Made by a program: the position numbers and the translations under genes
Shown here: positions 53,899 to 61,706 of the stretch, in pieces
Position numbering within the stretch: position 1 is the first letter of the stretch
Layout: each line of letters begins with the position of its first letter
Assembly (NCBI GenBank): GCA_030691075.1
Contig: JAUYFI010000185.1
Location: forward strand, 1 to 64,000
DNA: 64,000 bases
Direction: 5' to 3'
DNA from: Sulfurisoma sp.
GTDB taxonomy: Bacteria; Pseudomonadota; Gammaproteobacteria; Burkholderiales; Rhodocyclaceae
Notes under the pieces: model-generated
Seen by the model: the letters and a program-made list of their open reading frames with translations, nothing else
Database searches by the model: none
Told to the model about the DNA's origin: nothing

Positions 53899-54976
53899 GC
53901 CAGATGTACGAATATTGGTCGTCCGCCGCGACAACATCGGCGACCTGGTGTGCACCACGCCGCTGTTCGCGGCGCTGCGCGCCGCGCTGCCGGGCGCGCG
54001 CATCGCGGCCCTCGTCAATTCCTACAACGCCGAAGTGCTGGCCCGTAATCCCGATCTCGATGCGGTGCATGTCTATACCAAGTTCAAGCATCGCGCGCCG
54101 GGCACCTCAGCACTGGGGCCGCTGCTGGCGCGGCTGGCGCTGATCCGCCGCCTGCGGCGGGAGCGCTTCGACGTGGCGGTTCTGGCGCGCTCGGGCTTCG
54201 ATCGCCATGGCCTGGCGTTCGTGCGCCTGTTGGGCATTCCGCGGGTGATCGGCTTCGCGCCTGCCGGCGAGCGACCGCGGGGGCTGACGGAATCCCCGCC
54301 GGTTCCCGACAACGCGGCGCTGCACGAGGTCGAATCGGTCTGGCAACTGCTGGCATCGCTCGGCATCGCCGCCGCACCGGGGCCGCTCAGGATGTTCCCC
54401 GATCCGGCGCGAGTGGCGGCATGGCGGCAAAAAGTCGGCGCTGGCGACACGCCGACTCTCGCCGTTCATGTCAGCGCGCGCGAGGCGACGCGGCAACTGG
54501 CGGCCGAAAAGTGGATTGCCTTCCTCCACGACCTGCGCACAGCGTGGCCGCAAGCGCGGCTGGCGCTGTTCTGGTCGCCCGGACCCGAAAACGATCCGCG
54601 CCACCCCGGCGACGATGCCAAGGCGCAGCAGATCATGGCAGGCTGCGCAGGACTCGGGATCATCCCCTGCCCCACGGCCACGCTCGACGATCTCATGGCG
54701 GGTCTCGCCTGCTGCGACGCCTTCGTCGGCGCCGACGGCGGGGCCATGCACGTCGCCGCCGCGCTTGGCTTGCCAACAGCAGGCCTCTTTGAAAACTCTC
54801 CGTTCAAGCTTGCCCACTGGTACCCATGGGCGGTGAAACACGAAGTTATTCGTTCTCCGACTTTTGCGATTGGCGATATCGATCCCTCCACAATGGTTTC
54901 CGCTGCGATGCGACTGATCGGCACGGAGCACGCTCCTGTATCGGCCAGCCCGCAGACAGGGGCGCTTGCTGGGTAG
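53891..54976 (+). CDS. GT9 family glycosyltransferase (heptosyltransferase-like)
   Basis: A 361-residue GT9 protein: ILVVRRDNIGDLVCTTPLFAALRAALPGARIAALVNSYN, LAVHVSAREATRQLAAEKWIAFLHDL, and FVGADGGAMHVAAALGLPTAGLFENSPFKLAHW. It transfers a heptose-like sugar in LPS assembly. KVGAGDTPT before LAVHVSAR is encoded by the dispersed repeat, in the linker between the two domains. Its start overlaps the end of the ligase gene by eight bases, but base composition returns to GC-rich. Confidence 0.88.
   Translation: MRRPDVRILVVRRDNIGDLVCTTPLFAALRAALPGARIAALVNSYNAEVLARNPDLDAVHVYTKFKHRAPGTSALGPLLARLALIRRLRRERFDVAVLARSGFDRHGLAFVRLLGIPRVIGFAPAGERPRGLTESPPVPDNAALHEVESVWQLLASLGIAAAPGPLRMFPDPARVAAWRQKVGAGDTPTLAVHVSAREATRQLAAEKWIAFLHDLRTAWPQARLALFWSPGPENDPRHPGDDAKAQQIMAGCAGLGIIPCPTATLDDLMAGLACCDAFVGADGGAMHVAAALGLPTAGLFENSPFKLAHWYPWAVKHEVIRSPTFAIGDIDPSTMVSAAMRLIGTEHAPVSASPQTGALAG
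54429..54456 (+). repeat. Dispersed short repeat (in GT9 gene)
   Basis: AAAAAGTCGGCGCTGGCGAC followed by ACGCCGAC. Arms GTCGGCG and CGCCGAC are perfect inverted repeats around CTGGCGACA, so the copy can fold into a 7-bp hairpin. Read in frame as KVGAGDTPT. Confidence 0.8.
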
Positions 54977-55016
54977 AATGGCGCGCTGAAGTTATCTCAT
55001 TTTGATAGTCATGGCA

Positions 55017-55038
55017 TATAATGGCAAACACTGCCATT
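55017..55038 (+). promoter_or_regulatory. parD promoter with overlapping palindromic operator
   Basis: TATAAT (55017-55022) overlaps a perfect palindrome, AATGGCA, AACAC, TGCCATT (55020-55038), 17 bases before the parD ATG. Antitoxins of this type repress their own promoter by binding such sites. Confidence 0.7.
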
Positions 55039-55055
55039 GCTGTCGGAGATGCGCC

Positions 55056-55328
55056 ATGTCCATGAACGTTTCGCTTCCCCCCGAACTGGAAAATCGTGTG
55101 CGTCAGCACGTCGAGTCCGGCCTCTACAGCTCGGCCAGCGAGGTGATCCGCGAGGCGCTGCGCCTGTTCGAGGCCTATCAGGGTGTTCAAGCCGCCAACC
55201 TCGCGGCGCTCAAGGCGGACATCGGGGTCGGCATGGCCGATATGGCCGCCGGGCGGGTTCGTCCGCTGGATATCGAAGAGATCAAGCGCCGCGGGCGGGA
55301 AATCCGCTCAGCCCAGGGACAGGGCTGA
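55056..55328 (+). CDS. parD: ParD-family antitoxin
   Basis: A 90-residue ribbon-helix-helix antitoxin: MNVSLPPELENRVRQHVESGLYSSASEVIREALRLFE is the DNA-binding half, and the C-terminal LKADIGVGMADMAAGRVRPLDIEEIKRRGRE is the toxin-binding part. GGAG lies seven bases before the ATG. Its TGA overlaps the ATG of a broken toxin gene, the usual parDE arrangement. The antitoxin itself looks intact. Confidence 0.9.
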   Translation: MSMNVSLPPELENRVRQHVESGLYSSASEVIREALRLFEAYQGVQAANLAALKADIGVGMADMAAGRVRPLDIEEIKRRGREIRSAQGQG

Positions 55329-55532
55329 TGGCCAGTCTGCGCTCTATACGCAGAGCGCCGAGAACGATCTCTACTGGAAGCCTGGCTGTTCATTGCCGAG
55401 GACATCAGAAGCTGGCCCACGTCCACCCCTTACCTACTGTTCTACTTTTCGAATGAGGCGGGGATCGTGGTGGCGCGCGTGCTTCATCATGCGCGCGACA
55501 TCCAGGCAATCGAAGACTGGCCGCGGCATTGA
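55328..55532 (+). pseudogene. Decayed ParE-type toxin
   Basis: The ATG overlaps the parD stop, but the first frame (MASLRS...) soon leaves ParE similarity and stops near 55455. Family-like pieces lie in other frames: LYTQSAENDL in one and WLFIAEDIR ... PYLLFYFSNEAGIVVARVLHHARDIQAI in another, ending at 55532. About 40 residues that normally separate IAED and YL.FY are missing. So there are at least two frameshifts and an internal deletion; no active toxin is expected. Confidence 0.8.
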
Positions 55533-55543
55533 GCGTGCGCCGG

Positions 55544-55624
55544 TTTGCGCAATGATTCCCCGGCGAGCAGTAGCTTGTGCGCCGCATGCAGTACCCGGTC
55601 GAGAATGGCCGGCCGCTGTGTCAG
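55544..55624 (-). pseudogene. Remnant of an IS21-family istB gene
   Basis: On the minus strand the sequence reads TQRPAILDRVLHAAHKLLLA followed by GESLRK. This matches the C-terminal pattern of IstB helper ATPases (AILDRLLHHAH...GESYRL). No Walker motifs or upstream part remain, so only the last 27 or so codons survive. It lies between the broken parE and the end of polA. Confidence 0.6.
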
Positions 55625-55646
55625 CAAGCGGGGGGGGTACCTTCCT

Positions 55647-58373
55647 TCAGTGGGCTTCCTCCCAGTTAGCGCCGACTCCCACGTCAACGACGAGCGGCAC
55701 CGCGAGTTTCGCCACGCCGCCCATCAGCTTCGGCAGTTCGTGCCGCACGGCGGCGATTTCGGCGTCGGGGACTTCGAGCACCAGTTCGTCGTGTACCTGC
55801 AAAATCAGTTTCGATTGCATGCGCGCCACGTCGAGCCAGCCTTGCACCGCGATCATCGCCAGCTTGATGAGGTCGGCGGCGGTGCCCTGCATCGGCGCGT
55901 TGATGGCGGCGCGCTCGGCGCCCTGGCGGCGGCCGACGTTGGATGACCTGATTTCGGGCAGCCACAGGCGACGGCCGAAGACCGTTTCGACGTAGCCCTT
56001 TTCCCTGGCGAGCTGGCGCGTCTCTTCCATGTATTTCGCCACGCCGGGGTAGCGCGCGAAGTAGCGCTCCATGTAGGACGCGGCTGCCGCGCGCTCGAGG
56101 CCGAGTTCGCGGGCGAGGCCGAAGGCGGACATGCCGTAGATCAGGCCGAAGTTGATGACCTTGGCGGCGCGGCGCTGGTCGGGGCCGACCTCGAGCGGCG
56201 TGACGCCGAAGATCTCGGCGGCGGTGGCGCGATGCACATCCTCGCCGCGGGCGAAGGCCTCGAGCAGGCGGGAGTCGTTCGACAGGTGCGCCATGATCCT
56301 GAGCTCGACCTGCGAATAGTCGGCGCTGGCGATACGGCAACCGGGCGGCGCGATGAAGGCCGAGCGGATGCGGCGGCCCTCGGCGGTGCGCACGGGAATG
56401 TTCTGCAGGTTGGGTTCGGACGATGCGAGCCGCCCCGTCACCGCCACCGCCTGCGAGAAGCTGGTATGGACGCGGCCGGTGGCGGCATTCACCATCTTCG
56501 GCAGCTTGTCGGTGTAGGTGTTCTTGAGCTTGGCGACGCTGCGGTAGTCGAGGATCAGCCGCGGCAGCGGGTAGTCGAGGGCAAGCTGCTCCAGCACTTC
56601 CTCGTCGGTCGACGGCGCCTTGGTCGGCGTGCGCTTGATCACCGGCAGGCCCTGGCGCTCGAACAGGATCTCGCCGAGCTGCTTGGGCGAGTTGAGGTTG
56701 AAGGGCTGGCCCGCCGCTTCATACGCGCGCGCCTCGATCTCCAGCATGCGGCGGCCGAGCTCCCCGCTCTGCCGCGTCAGCGAGGCGCTGTCGATCAGCA
56801 TGCCGTGGCGCTCCATGCGGTAGAGCACCTCCGCCACCGGCAGCTCGATGTCGCGGTAGAGGCGTTCGAGCTTCTCTTCGGCCGCCAATCGCGGCGCCAG
56901 CGCCTGATGCACGCGCAGCGTAACGTCGGCGTCCTCGGCCGCATACTCGGCCGCGCGCTCGACGGCGACCTGGGTGAAGGAGATGCGCGAGGCACCCTTG
57001 CCGGTGACATCGTCGTAGCTGATGGTCGACAGGCCGGCGTGGCGGGCGGCCAGCGCGCCGAGGTCGTGCGACTTGTCGGATTCCAGCACGTAGGACTCGA
57101 GCAGGGTGTCGTCCACGATGCCGCGCAATTCGATGTCGTGGTTGGCAAGGACGTGGCGGTCGTACTTGAGGTGCTGGCCGACCTTGCCGTGCGTGGAGGA
57201 CTCGAGCCAGGGCTTGAGCTTCGCCAGCGCTTCGGTGAGCGGCAGCTGCTCCGGCGCGCCGGTGTAGGCGTGGCCCAGCGGCAGGTAGGCGGCCTCAGTT
57301 GCCAAATGAGCGGGAGCGATGGCGAAGGAGATGCCGACCAGTCGCGCCTGCATGGGGTCGAGGGCGGTGGTCTCGGTGTCGAGCGCAACCAATTGCGCGG
57401 TTTCGATCTTCGCCAGCCAGGCGTCGAACTGCGCCCAGGTCAGGATGTTCGCGTAGCCGCTGCGGTCGGGCTCAGCCAAAAAAGTCGGCGCTGGCGGGAC
57501 GGCAACGTCGGTCGCGTTGTCGGCGGTGCCGCCCTCCACTTCGCGCAGCCAGGTCTTGAACCCCAGCCGCGAGAACAGTTCGGCCAGCTTGGCGCGGTCG
57601 GGCACCCGCGGCGCGAGGTCGGTCACGCCCTGCGGCAGCGCTACGTCGCAGGCGACGGTGACGAGCTTCCTGCCCAGCGGCAGGAAGCCGAGATGGGCGC
57701 GCAGGTTTTCGCCGACCTTGCCGCCGATCTTCTCGGCATTGGCGACGACGCCGTCGAGCGAGCCGTATTCTTCCAGCCACTTCACGGCGGTCTTGGGGCC
57801 GACCTTGGCCACACCGGGCACGCCGTCGACGGTATCGCCGACCAGCGCGAGGTAATCGACGATGCGATCCGGGGCCACGCCGAACTTGGCCAGCACGCCG
57901 GCTTCGTCGAGCGTCTCGTTGGTCATGGTGTTCACCAGGCGCACATGCGGATCGACCAGTTGAGCCAGATCCTTGTCGCCGGTCGAGATCACCGTCTCGA
58001 TTCCCTGCGCCGCGGCGGCCCGCGCCAGGGTGCCGATGACGTCGTCGGCCTCGACGCCGTCTATCATCAGCAGCGGCCAGCCCAGCGCCTGCACGCATTC
58101 GTGCAGCGGCGCGGTCTGCGCCGCCAGTTCCTCGGGCATCGGCGGCCGGTGGGCCTTGTACTCGGGGTACCAGTCGTCGCGGAAGGTCTTGCCCCTGGCG
58201 TCGAACACCACCGCGCGGTAATCTGATTTATAGTCGGCCTCAAGGCGGCGCAGCATGCTGATCACGCCATAGACCGCGCCGGTCGGATCGTTAGCCGGAC
58301 TGCGCAGGTCGGGCAGGGCGTGAAAGGCGCGGTAGAGGTACGACGAGCCGTCGACGAGCAGTAGCGTGGGCAT
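55647..58373 (-). CDS. polA: DNA polymerase I
   Basis: A 908-residue family A polymerase. The 5'-3' exonuclease domain (to about 290) has LLVDGSSYLYRAFHALP and GVPGVAKVGPKTA. The 3'-5' exonuclease keeps its catalytic acids (VALDTETTALDPM, about 335-350, and YAAEDADVTLR). The polymerase has ASADYSQVELRIMAHLS, RRAAKVINFGLIYG and LQVHDELVLEVP. The linker between exonuclease domains reads VAVPPAPTFLAEPD, where PAPTF is encoded by a reverse copy of the dispersed repeat. Its start is only nine bases from the divergent LOG gene. Confidence 0.97.
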   Translation of the reverse strand: MPTLLLVDGSSYLYRAFHALPDLRSPANDPTGAVYGVISMLRRLEADYKSDYRAVVFDARGKTFRDDWYPEYKAHRPPMPEELAAQTAPLHECVQALGWPLLMIDGVEADDVIGTLARAAAAQGIETVISTGDKDLAQLVDPHVRLVNTMTNETLDEAGVLAKFGVAPDRIVDYLALVGDTVDGVPGVAKVGPKTAVKWLEEYGSLDGVVANAEKIGGKVGENLRAHLGFLPLGRKLVTVACDVALPQGVTDLAPRVPDRAKLAELFSRLGFKTWLREVEGGTADNATDVAVPPAPTFLAEPDRSGYANILTWAQFDAWLAKIETAQLVALDTETTALDPMQARLVGISFAIAPAHLATEAAYLPLGHAYTGAPEQLPLTEALAKLKPWLESSTHGKVGQHLKYDRHVLANHDIELRGIVDDTLLESYVLESDKSHDLGALAARHAGLSTISYDDVTGKGASRISFTQVAVERAAEYAAEDADVTLRVHQALAPRLAAEEKLERLYRDIELPVAEVLYRMERHGMLIDSASLTRQSGELGRRMLEIEARAYEAAGQPFNLNSPKQLGEILFERQGLPVIKRTPTKAPSTDEEVLEQLALDYPLPRLILDYRSVAKLKNTYTDKLPKMVNAATGRVHTSFSQAVAVTGRLASSEPNLQNIPVRTAEGRRIRSAFIAPPGCRIASADYSQVELRIMAHLSNDSRLLEAFARGEDVHRATAAEIFGVTPLEVGPDQRRAAKVINFGLIYGMSAFGLARELGLERAAAASYMERYFARYPGVAKYMEETRQLAREKGYVETVFGRRLWLPEIRSSNVGRRQGAERAAINAPMQGTAADLIKLAMIAVQGWLDVARMQSKLILQVHDELVLEVPDAEIAAVRHELPKLMGGVAKLAVPLVVDVGVGANWEEAH
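57478..57503 (+). repeat. Dispersed short repeat (in polA linker)
   Basis: AAAAAAGTCGGCGCTGGCGG followed by GACGGC, on the strand opposite polA. In PolA it encodes VPPAPTFL between the 5' and 3' exonuclease domains. Confidence 0.75.
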
Positions 58374-58382
58374 GGAGAAAGA

Positions 58383-59111
58383 ATGAGCGCGAAAAACAAG
58401 TTGCCGAATCTCGCCGACCCCTGGCTGGCGCAGCCTTCGGCCACCGCCCGCGAGGCGTGGCGCATCTTCGGCATTATGTCAGAGTTCGTCGAGGCCACCG
58501 AGCGCCTGTCCTCGGTGCGGCCGGCGGTGTCGATCTTCGGCAGCGCGCGGGTAGCGCCGGAGTCGGAGTATTACCACCTCACCGAGAAGATCGCGCGGCT
58601 CTTGTCCGACGCCGGCTTCTCCGTGGTCTCCGGCGGCGGCCCGGGCGTGATGGAGGCGGCCAACAAGGGCGCCTACCACGGCAAGGGCGCGGCCATCGGC
58701 CTCAACATCCAGCTGCCGCACGAGCAGAAGGCCAACCCCTACCAGGACATCTCGCAGACCTTCCGCCACTTCTTCGCCCGTAAGTACATGTTCGTCAAGA
58801 TCGCCTCCGCCTACGTCGTGATGCCCGGCGGCTTCGGCACGGTCGACGAGCTGCTCGAGGCACTGACGCTGATCCAGACCGCCAAGACGCCGCGCATCCC
58901 GCTGATCCTCGTCGGCAGCGCCTTCTGGGGCGGCCTGCTCGACTGGTTCCGCGACCGGCTGGTCGGCGAGGGCATGATCGGCCCCGAGGACATGGACCTG
59001 CTGCAGGTCATCGACACGCCGGAGGAAGTTGTCGCGGCGATCTTCGAGCACTACCAGACGCGCGGTTTCGACCGCCTGCCGGTGGAACACGAGCTGCTCT
59101 TGAATCTCTGA
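58383..59111 (+). CDS. LOG-family protein (TIGR00730)
   Basis: A 242-residue Rossmann-fold protein with the LOG signature PGGFGTVDELLEALTLIQT and GGGPGVMEAANKGAYHGKG; RPAVSIFGSARV precedes them. LOG proteins hydrolyse nucleoside 5'-monophosphates at the N-glycosidic bond, as in cytokinin activation in plants and bacteria; many bacterial copies were once labelled lysine decarboxylase. GGAG lies five bases before the ATG. Confidence 0.92.
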   Translation: MSAKNKLPNLADPWLAQPSATAREAWRIFGIMSEFVEATERLSSVRPAVSIFGSARVAPESEYYHLTEKIARLLSDAGFSVVSGGGPGVMEAANKGAYHGKGAAIGLNIQLPHEQKANPYQDISQTFRHFFARKYMFVKIASAYVVMPGGFGTVDELLEALTLIQTAKTPRIPLILVGSAFWGGLLDWFRDRLVGEGMIGPEDMDLLQVIDTPEEVVAAIFEHYQTRGFDRLPVEHELLLNL

Positions 59112-59126
59112 TACCTTTGATAGAAT
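59100..59126 (+). promoter_or_regulatory. Candidate promoter before the DUF2782 gene
   Basis: TTGAAT (59100-59105) and TAGAAT (59121-59126) with a 15-base spacer lie 27 bases before the next ATG. The spacing is short, so support is moderate. Confidence 0.4.
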
Positions 59127-59152
59127 CGACGCGTCCTTCGAGGAATCCCGCC

Positions 59153-59497
59153 ATGCGCCGCCCGTTCCGCTTTCTGCTCTCCGCCCTGTTGCTGCCCGTC
59201 GCCTTCGCCGCGCTGGCGCAGACCCGCCCCGCCGACCTGCAGCCGCTGCCCGAGGCGCCGCCCCCGCCACCGGGGCTGCTCGACCCGTCGCTGGAACCGC
59301 AGGTCACCATCATCAAGCGCGGCCAGGACAAGGTCGAGGAATTCCGCCTGAAGGGCAAGCTCTACATGCTCAAGGTGACACCGCCCGGCGGCGCCGCCTA
59401 CTACCTGATCGACGAGAAGGGCGACGGCATGATGACGCGCCGCGAATCCTTCGATTCCGGCAACCGCGTGCCGATGTGGGTCATCGGCACCTTCTGA
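59153..59497 (+). CDS. DUF2782-type small exported protein
   Basis: A 114-residue protein with a signal peptide (FRFLLSALLLPVAFAALAQ), a Pro-rich stretch (PEAPPPPPGL), then the conserved VTIIKRGQDKVEEFRLKGKLYMLKVTPPGGAAYYLIDEKGDG and a C-terminal VPMWVIGTF. This fits DUF2782, usually found next to polA in Betaproteobacteria. Function unknown. AGGA lies eight bases before the ATG. Confidence 0.85.
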   Translation: MRRPFRFLLSALLLPVAFAALAQTRPADLQPLPEAPPPPPGLLDPSLEPQVTIIKRGQDKVEEFRLKGKLYMLKVTPPGGAAYYLIDEKGDGMMTRRESFDSGNRVPMWVIGTF

Positions 59498-59507
59498 CGG
59501 TCGCCCT

Positions 59508-59858
59508 TTGAACACCGACGTCCTGCCACCCGACGAAGAAGCCCTGCGCAAGCTGAAGAACGTCGTCCTTGCCGGCTACGCGCTGCAGGCGCTGGCCTTC
59601 TTCGTCGGCGTCTCGGCCATCGTCGCCATCGTGCTGGCCTACGTCAAGCGCGACGACGCGCGCGGCACCTGGCTTGAATCGCATTTCCGCTGGCAGATCC
59701 GCACCTTCTGGTTCGCCCTGCTCGGCGGCGTCATCGGCGGCATCACCCTGATCGTCCTCATCGGCTGGGCGATACTCTGCGCCACGGCGGTGTGGGTCAT
59801 TTACCGCATCGTCAAGGGCTGGCTCGCGCTCAATGACGGCAAGCCGCTGCCGACCTGA
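59508..59858 (+). CDS. Small membrane protein, DUF4870-like
   Basis: A 116-residue protein with three hydrophobic segments (LAGYALQALAFFVGVSAIVAIVLAYV, FWFALLGGVIGGITLIVLIGWAIL and the adjoining CATAVWVIYRIVKGWLAL) and a basic loop with HFRWQIRTFW, as in DUF4870-like proteins. The best start is TTG 59508, ten bases after the preceding stop. Function unknown. Confidence 0.75.
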   Translation: MNTDVLPPDEEALRKLKNVVLAGYALQALAFFVGVSAIVAIVLAYVKRDDARGTWLESHFRWQIRTFWFALLGGVIGGITLIVLIGWAILCATAVWVIYRIVKGWLALNDGKPLPT

Positions 59859-59868
59859 TTCCTGAATA

Positions 59869-60642
59869 ATGCAGGCCCGGCAGCTCCCCGCCCGCCACGG
59901 CGTCCTCTGGCTTATCGCCGGACTCCAGCTGTTCCGCCGCAACCCGCCGCTGCTGACGGCACTGACCTTCGCCTATCTCTTCGCCGTTCTCTTCCTCAAC
60001 CTGCTGCCCTTCATCGGTCCCTTCCTGCTGCCGCTGGCGCTGCCGACGATCACCGCCATCGTCGCCAGCGGCGTGCGCGCGCTGGAACAGGGCCGGCCAG
60101 TCACCCAGGTCGCGCTGCTGCACGGCCTGGCGGCGAACCGCATCGGCCTGCTGCGCCTGGGCGGCCTGCACCTCCTCGCCTCGGTCGCCGTCCTCTCCAT
60201 CAGCGTCCTGATCGAAGGCGGGCCGCAGAGTCTCGCCAGCCTCGAAGACGCCGACCCGGCCGAGATGCTCGGCATGCTGGCGCGGCTGCTGCTTATCGCC
60301 GCGCCGGTGCTGACGGCCTTCTGGTTCGCGCCACTGCTCACCGCCTGGGACGGCGTGCCGGCGCTGAAGTCGGTGTTCTTCAGCTTCATCGCCTCACTGC
60401 GCAACTGGCGCGCCTTTGCCGTCTATGGCCTCGCCATTGCCGTGGTCGGCGTCGTCATTCCCGGCCTGATCCTGCTCGTCGCCGGCAGCCTCTCGCCCAC
60501 CCTGCTCAACGTCTTCTCCGTGGCGCTGCGCATGCTGCTGGTCTTCGTCATGGCGCCGGTGCTGATGGCCAGCGTCTATCTTTCCTACCGCGACGTGTTC
60601 CACGCCGTCGAGTCCGAAGTCACGCCGCCATCCGATGCCTGA
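59869..60642 (+). CDS. BPSS1780-family membrane protein
   Basis: A 257-residue protein with about six helices. The N-terminus is LPARHGVLWLIAGLQLFRRNPPLLTALTFAYLFAVLFLNLLPFIGPFLLPLALP, and SVFFSFIASLRNWRAFAVYG comes later. This matches the BPSS1780 family of Betaproteobacteria, which has no known function. It follows the DUF4870-like gene by ten bases and its end overlaps nadD. Confidence 0.83.
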   Translation: MQARQLPARHGVLWLIAGLQLFRRNPPLLTALTFAYLFAVLFLNLLPFIGPFLLPLALPTITAIVASGVRALEQGRPVTQVALLHGLAANRIGLLRLGGLHLLASVAVLSISVLIEGGPQSLASLEDADPAEMLGMLARLLLIAAPVLTAFWFAPLLTAWDGVPALKSVFFSFIASLRNWRAFAVYGLAIAVVGVVIPGLILLVAGSLSPTLLNVFSVALRMLLVFVMAPVLMASVYLSYRDVFHAVESEVTPPSDA

Positions 60643-61276
60643 AGCGCCGCTCGGAGTGCTGGGCGGCACCTTCGACCCGGTGCACAGCGCCCACCTCGCG
60701 CTGGCCCAAACCGCGCGCGCGCAGCTGGCCCTCGAAAAAATCCTGTGGATTCCCGCCGGGCAGCCGCGCCACCGCGACGCTCCGCTGGCGCCCGGCGCCG
60801 ACCGCCTCGCCATGGTGGAGCTCGCCATCGCCGGCCATCCCGCCTTCGAGCTCGACGCCACCGAGGTGCGGAGCGACACGCCGAGCTACACCGTGCCCAC
60901 GCTCGCGCGCCTGCGCCAAAGCCTCGGCGCGACAAAGCCGCTGGTGCTGCTGCTCGGCGCCGACGCCTTCCTCGGCTTGCCGTTATGGCACCGCTGGCGC
61001 GAGCTGTTCGGGCTCGCCCATCTGGCCGTCGCCACGCGGCCGGGCTTCGCGCTCGATCCGGCGGCGATGGCGCCGGAACTTGCCGACGAGTTCCGGCACC
61101 GTCAGAACGGCGCGATCACCGCGCCCGCCGGTGCCCTGCGCGCCTTTACCCTCGTCGCCGGCACCGTTTCCGCCACCGCCACCCGTTCCATGATCAAAGC
61201 CGGCCAGGACCCCGGCGGCTGGCTGCCGCCCGGAATTCTCGATTACATTCGCAATCATCACCTCTACGGAACCTGA
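60635..61276 (+). CDS. nadD: Nicotinate-nucleotide adenylyltransferase
   Basis: A 213-residue nucleotidyltransferase: GVLGGTFDPVHSAHLALA at 6-23 (the GGTFDPVH motif), WIPAGQPRH, LLLGADAFLGLPLWHRWREL and the C-terminal ISATR equivalent VSATATRSMIK. It makes NaAD from NaMN and ATP. Its start overlaps the BPSS1780 gene by eight bases; rsfS follows after one base. Confidence 0.95.
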   Translation: MPEAPLGVLGGTFDPVHSAHLALAQTARAQLALEKILWIPAGQPRHRDAPLAPGADRLAMVELAIAGHPAFELDATEVRSDTPSYTVPTLARLRQSLGATKPLVLLLGADAFLGLPLWHRWRELFGLAHLAVATRPGFALDPAAMAPELADEFRHRQNGAITAPAGALRAFTLVAGTVSATATRSMIKAGQDPGGWLPPGILDYIRNHHLYGT

Positions 61277-61277
61277 A

Positions 61278-61706
61278 ATGGACATCCGCAAACTCCAGAA
61301 AATCACCGTATCAGCCCTCGAAGACATCAAGGGCGAGGACATCGAGGTACTCAACACCACGAAGCTCACCGCGCTGTTCGACCGCATCGTGGTCGTCACC
61401 GGCACTTCCAACCGCCAGACGCGGGCACTCGCGCGCAACGTCCAGGACAAGGTCAAGGAGGCCGGCGGCGAAGTCCATGGCGTCGAGGGCGAGGGCAGCG
61501 GCGAATGGGTACTGGTCGATCTCGGCGACATCATCGTCCATGCGATGCTGCCGGCGGTACGCAGCTACTACAATCTCGAGGAACTCTGGCAGGCCGCGCC
61601 GAAACGCGCGGCAAAAGTTGGCGCTGGCTGGACGACGGATGAAGCGGCCGCGTCCCCCAAAGCACCTGCCCCGGCGCGGCCCCGCACGACGAGGAAGACT
61701 CCCTGA
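61278..61706 (+). CDS. rsfS: Ribosomal silencing factor RsfS
   Basis: A 142-residue protein: [74 protein letters not shown]. It binds ribosomal protein uL14 and blocks subunit joining. The usual protein ends near the ELW motif. Here about 35 more residues follow, Ala/Lys/Pro-rich, starting [13 protein letters not shown], where KVGAGW is encoded by a copy of the dispersed repeat. The stop overlaps the rlmH start. Confidence 0.94.
   Translation: MDIRKLQKITVSALEDIKGEDIEVLNTTKLTALFDRIVVVTGTSNRQTRALARNVQDKVKEAGGEVHGVEGEGSGEWVLVDLGDIIVHAMLPAVRSYYNLEELWQAAPKRAAKVGAGWTTDEAAASPKAPAPARPRTTRKTP
61611..61638 (+). repeat. Dispersed short repeat (in rsfS tail)
   Basis: GCAAAAGTTGGCGCTGGCTG followed by GACGACGG, two or three changes from the core. 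It is read in frame as AKVGAGWTT where the conserved RsfS domain ends. Confidence 0.6.

Noticed and set aside
56316..56339. TAGTCGGCGCTGGCGATACGG in polA as another dispersed repeat copy
   Set aside because: It encodes the universally conserved polymerase motif RIASADYSQ, so the match to the repeat is explained by the protein and is taken as coincidence.
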